Shown here in pieces: positions 62,901 through 64,000 of a stretch of DNA of 64,000 nt (position 1 is its first letter; each line of letters opens with the position of its first letter). Source of the DNA: Scortum barcoo (lineage: Eukaryota > Chordata > Actinopteri > Centrarchiformes > Terapontidae); assembly GCA_023238725.1 (NCBI GenBank), contig CM041545.1:20365501-20429500 (forward strand). Reading direction: 5' to 3'. The translations under genes and the position numbers were made by a program. The notes beneath the pieces are model-generated. The model made no database searches. It saw nothing but the letters and a program-made list of their open reading frames with translations, and was not told the origin of the DNA.

Positions 62901-63674
62901 TTGGCTGAGATAAAAAGATTCAACATGCAAATACTCTCAATATCAATGAGAAAATACGAGAAAATATATGTTAAATAAAAAATATGGTAATGGCAGACGG
63001 AGTTGTGTGCTTTCATGTTAATCACTGCTATAATATTGTGTGCAATGCTTCTCCCTGGTGGTAATCCGAGGTACTGTGTTTCTCCATCAGCTACCGCCTC
63101 CAAATCCAGATGATTCCTCCTGATTCAGCCCATCAGGCAGGTCTCATGTCTGATCTTGTGTTATGTATGTATATATATATATTTTTATCTCTGCACAGAT
63201 TATGACGTCTGAGGAGCTGCCGCATGCTTCTGGGTAACAGCTGTCACAGATCCTGGACCGCAGCCAGTGCTCCGGCCCGGATTACGTCACGACCAGGAGG
63301 GATGGAGGAGGAGGAGGAGAGAAAATACATTTACTGTACGAGGCATTTTTATGACCCCAATGAAAAGAGTCCTACATGTTAAAGAATAATGGCAACTGAA
63401 TAATAAAGTTAAATTGGTCAGTAAATTTGGGTGCCTGCAAGCTATCACAAAGCTTAGTTACTATGGTGCTTTTTCTCTGGAGTTATCTTGCATTTTACAC
63501 CCTATTATGTTGTTAATTTTGTGGTGTATTTTACCTTTATTGTTACCACAAGAGGCAATTAGTTTTACTGCAAATGTTAAAAAAACGAAGAAAAGGTTTA
63601 ATAATAATATCTGGAACGAAACAAATGTCATCTGGAAAGAAACTGCAGGTGTCAGACAAATGAAGAGCAGGAGA
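57000..63674. other. Downstream intergenic region
   Basis: No open frame here resembles a known protein. It contains a probable repeat (57040-57420), a CpG-rich spot at 57930-57990 followed by paired homeodomain-like sites (58030-58080), and AT-rich sequence with short A/T runs. It also has a small (TA)n at about 63170 and a GC-rich stretch with a CRE-like attacgtcacg at about 63280. Confidence 0.6.
57040..57420. repeat. Possible interspersed repeat downstream of trabd2a
   Basis: A stretch beginning ccactgggtgtcgccaaag and including gctgctataatcaatatttc, agttggtggagaccaaaa-like text and catcaggtggacacaaaacg reads like a repeat I have seen in other fish sequences. No second copy was seen in this window, so the call rests on memory. 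Confidence 0.35.
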
Positions 63675-63806
63675 AATACTATATTTACCTCTGCGATGGC
63701 GTAAAAATACTATTATTTACCTCTGCGATGGAGTAAAAATACTATATTTACCTCTGATGGAGTAAAAATACTATATTTACCTCTGATATAATGGAGTAAA
63801 AGTATA
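63675..63806. repeat. Minisatellite, four copies of a 29-34 bp unit
   Basis: The unit is approximately aatactatatttacctctg followed by a variable cgatgg, atgg or atataatgg and agtaaa. Four consecutive copies differ by small internal insertions or deletions. Confidence 0.85.
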
Positions 63807-63844
63807 TACGGATGACTTTCTTCTTCACATATTTGTCTTACTAT

Positions 63845-63912
63845 AGAGCTGCTGTAACAAGTGAATTCCCTAATGTGGGATTAATAAAGTTTTTAAAGTT
63901 AATCTTATAAAG
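63845..63912 (+). mobile_element. LINE-type 3' tail (fragment)
   Basis: gtgaattccctaatgtggga followed by ttaataaagt matches the form of fish LINE/SINE 3' ends (tttcccc-tgtgggattaataaagt-atct). No reverse transcriptase sequence is seen upstream, so this would be a 5'-truncated remnant. Confidence 0.45.
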
Positions 63913-64000
63913 GAGTGTAAAATGGAAAAAGTGAAGTAGTATCTGTACCTTGAATTTGCATTTACATACAGTACTTATTTACATTCCACTAGTGCACAAC

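Noticed and set aside
63180..63320. Possible promoter of a neighbouring gene (CRE-like attacgtcacg in a GC-rich stretch)
   Set aside because: A single motif with no exon, TATA or CpG island visible before the window ends. Kept only as a remark in the downstream region.

Overview
The window is vertebrate nuclear DNA, most probably from a ray-finned (teleost) fish. The protein-coding exons are vertebrate-type and separated by large introns. The sequence is crowded with (CA)n/(GT)n, (GA)n and (TA)n microsatellites. It also carries interspersed repeats of the kind seen in spiny-rayed fish: a family of about 140-bp modules seen in three copies, and a short element seen in both orientations. No prokaryotic, viral or CRISPR features, rRNA or tRNA were recognised.

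One gene can be supported. It lies on the + strand and encodes a TIKI metalloprotease, best matched to TIKI1 (trabd2a), with TIKI2/trabd2b as the alternative. Seven coding exons join with consistent splice phases into 1,545 nt, giving a predicted 514-residue protein: 3357-3461, 4807-5367, 29271-29417, 29946-30120, 49326-49416, 51679-51951 and 55467-55659. The protein has a signal peptide, a TraB/TIKI catalytic domain with both GX2H motifs and the conserved Glu, four N-glycosylation sequons, a charged and polybasic linker, and a hydrophobic C-terminus ending at the stop (GPI anchor or membrane segment). TIKI proteins act at the surface or secretory pathway of Wnt-producing cells and inactivate Wnts by clipping their N-terminus.

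Layout: 1 to about 2640 is upstream non-coding DNA. About 2640-3356 is a purine-rich microsatellite stretch grading into a CpG-rich promoter/5'UTR with several upstream ATGs. 3357-55659 is the coding span; introns 2 (23.9 kb) and 4 (19.2 kb) make up most of it. 55660 to about 57000 is the 3'UTR, with a long (TA)n/poly-T tract and two AATAAA signals. About 57000-64000 is downstream intergenic DNA with repeats, a minisatellite and a LINE-like 3' tail.

The large introns contain no second gene that I can defend. They hold repeats, microsatellites and several CpG-retaining blocks that look like conserved regulatory DNA, which only cross-species alignment can confirm. The most interesting regulatory signal is a cluster of four exact TCF/LEF-type ATCAAAGG sites in about 390 bp of intron 2 (22958-23345). 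It would fit Wnt feedback control of a Wnt inhibitor, but two of the sites belong to a local duplication.
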